Shown here piece by piece: positions 63,854-64,000 of a DNA stretch of 64,000 nucleotides (its first letter is position 1; each line of letters starts with the position of its first letter). Position numbers and translations under genes: made by a program. Below the pieces are notes generated by a model, which was not told where the DNA came from, did no database searches, and saw only the letters and a program-made list of their open reading frames with translations. This DNA comes from Alphaproteobacteria bacterium (GTDB taxonomy: Bacteria > Pseudomonadota > Alphaproteobacteria > Ferrovibrionales > Ferrovibrionaceae). The stretch covers positions 248,001-312,000 of the forward strand of contig JAFKFH010000006.1 of the NCBI GenBank assembly GCA_017307375.1. The letters run 5' to 3'.

Positions 63854-64000
63854 ATGTCGCTGCTGCAGGGCAAGACGGCGGTGGTGACCGGCGGGTCGAA
63901 GGGGATCGGGGCCGAGATCGCCCTCGACCTGGCCCTGGCCGGCGCGGCCGTGGCGGTCAACTACCGGTCCGACGAAGCCGGCGCCCGCCGCGTCGTCGAC
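63854..64000 (+). CDS. Short-chain dehydrogenase/reductase, N-terminal part
   Basis: The gene is cut by the window end; 49 codons are visible. [19 protein letters not shown] with [18 protein letters not shown] is a typical NADP-preferring SDR start (Asn-Tyr-Arg after strand 2). GAAGGAGG stands 5 bases before the ATG. Divergent from the SDR-MDR operon. Confidence 0.85.
   Translation, partial: MSLLQGKTAVVTGGSKGIGAEIALDLALAGAAVAVNYRSDEAGARRVVD

Overview
The window is a dense, high-GC stretch of chromosome, about 64 kb, with no rRNA, tRNA, CRISPR array, insertion sequence or phage gene that I could recognise. Gene families (Liv, Dpp, TRAP and NitT/TauT importers, CaiB, SDR, IorAB) and several sequences matching the EcfG (general stress sigma factor) promoter, GGAAC-N16/17-(C)GTT, point to an alphaproteobacterium, probably a metabolically versatile heterotroph of the Rhodospirillales/Hyphomicrobiales kind. 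The lineage is inference; the promoter matches are visible in the sequence.

Layout. (1) 8-10929: a CaiB CoA-transferase diverges from a thiol-dioxygenase-like cupin and a ProC-like reductase. An eight-gene minus-strand operon follows: aldehyde dehydrogenase, SDR, binding protein, livHMGF and an IclR regulator. The CaiB gene and this operon share a conserved upstream block. (2) 10450-13233: Lrp regulator, glutaryl-CoA dehydrogenase and a divergent LysR regulator. (3) 13200-23020: a Dpp-type peptide importer (dppABC and a fused DppD-DppF ATPase broken by an in-frame amber codon), a ROK repressor, nagB, a gamma-glutamyltransferase and a Gfo/Idh/MocA oxidoreductase. (4) 23089-28307: DMT exporter, rnk, TetR, and an IorAB-type molybdenum hydroxylase closed by a strong terminator. 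(5) 28371-37360: one minus-strand operon with a GntR regulator, two enoyl-CoA hydratases, split succinyl-CoA-synthetase-like subunits, a TRAP importer and an AtuA-like protein, apparently for uptake, CoA activation and degradation of an unidentified carboxylic acid. (6) 37458-47351: MarR regulator, ketopantoate-reductase-like and enolase-superfamily enzymes, SDR, acyl-CoA ligase, alpha/beta hydrolase and a NitT/TauT-type importer. A MarR-type operator occurs both at the marR promoter and at the importer promoter 10 kb away. (7) 47594-51120: AraC regulator, formylglycine-generating enzyme and its sulfatase. (8) 52650-58770: a stress island. (9) 58769-64000: mutarotase-like protein, soluble triple-PAS chemoreceptor, MDR oxidoreductase and two divergent SDR genes, the last cut by the window end.

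The most novel part is the stress island. Within 6 kb, six promoter-like sites match the EcfG consensus. They lie before a 58-residue membrane protein, a BON protein with a DUF72 protein, a PRC-barrel protein, an acidic 135-residue protein, and a short stretch that ends in a terminator and encodes no convincing protein (a candidate small RNA). A perfectly symmetric site fires in both directions between a methyltransferase plus heme-oxygenase-like diiron oxidase operon and a PurD-like ATP-grasp ligase. Methyltransferase, HDO-fold oxidase and ATP-grasp ligase together look like a small stress-induced biosynthetic module of unknown product.
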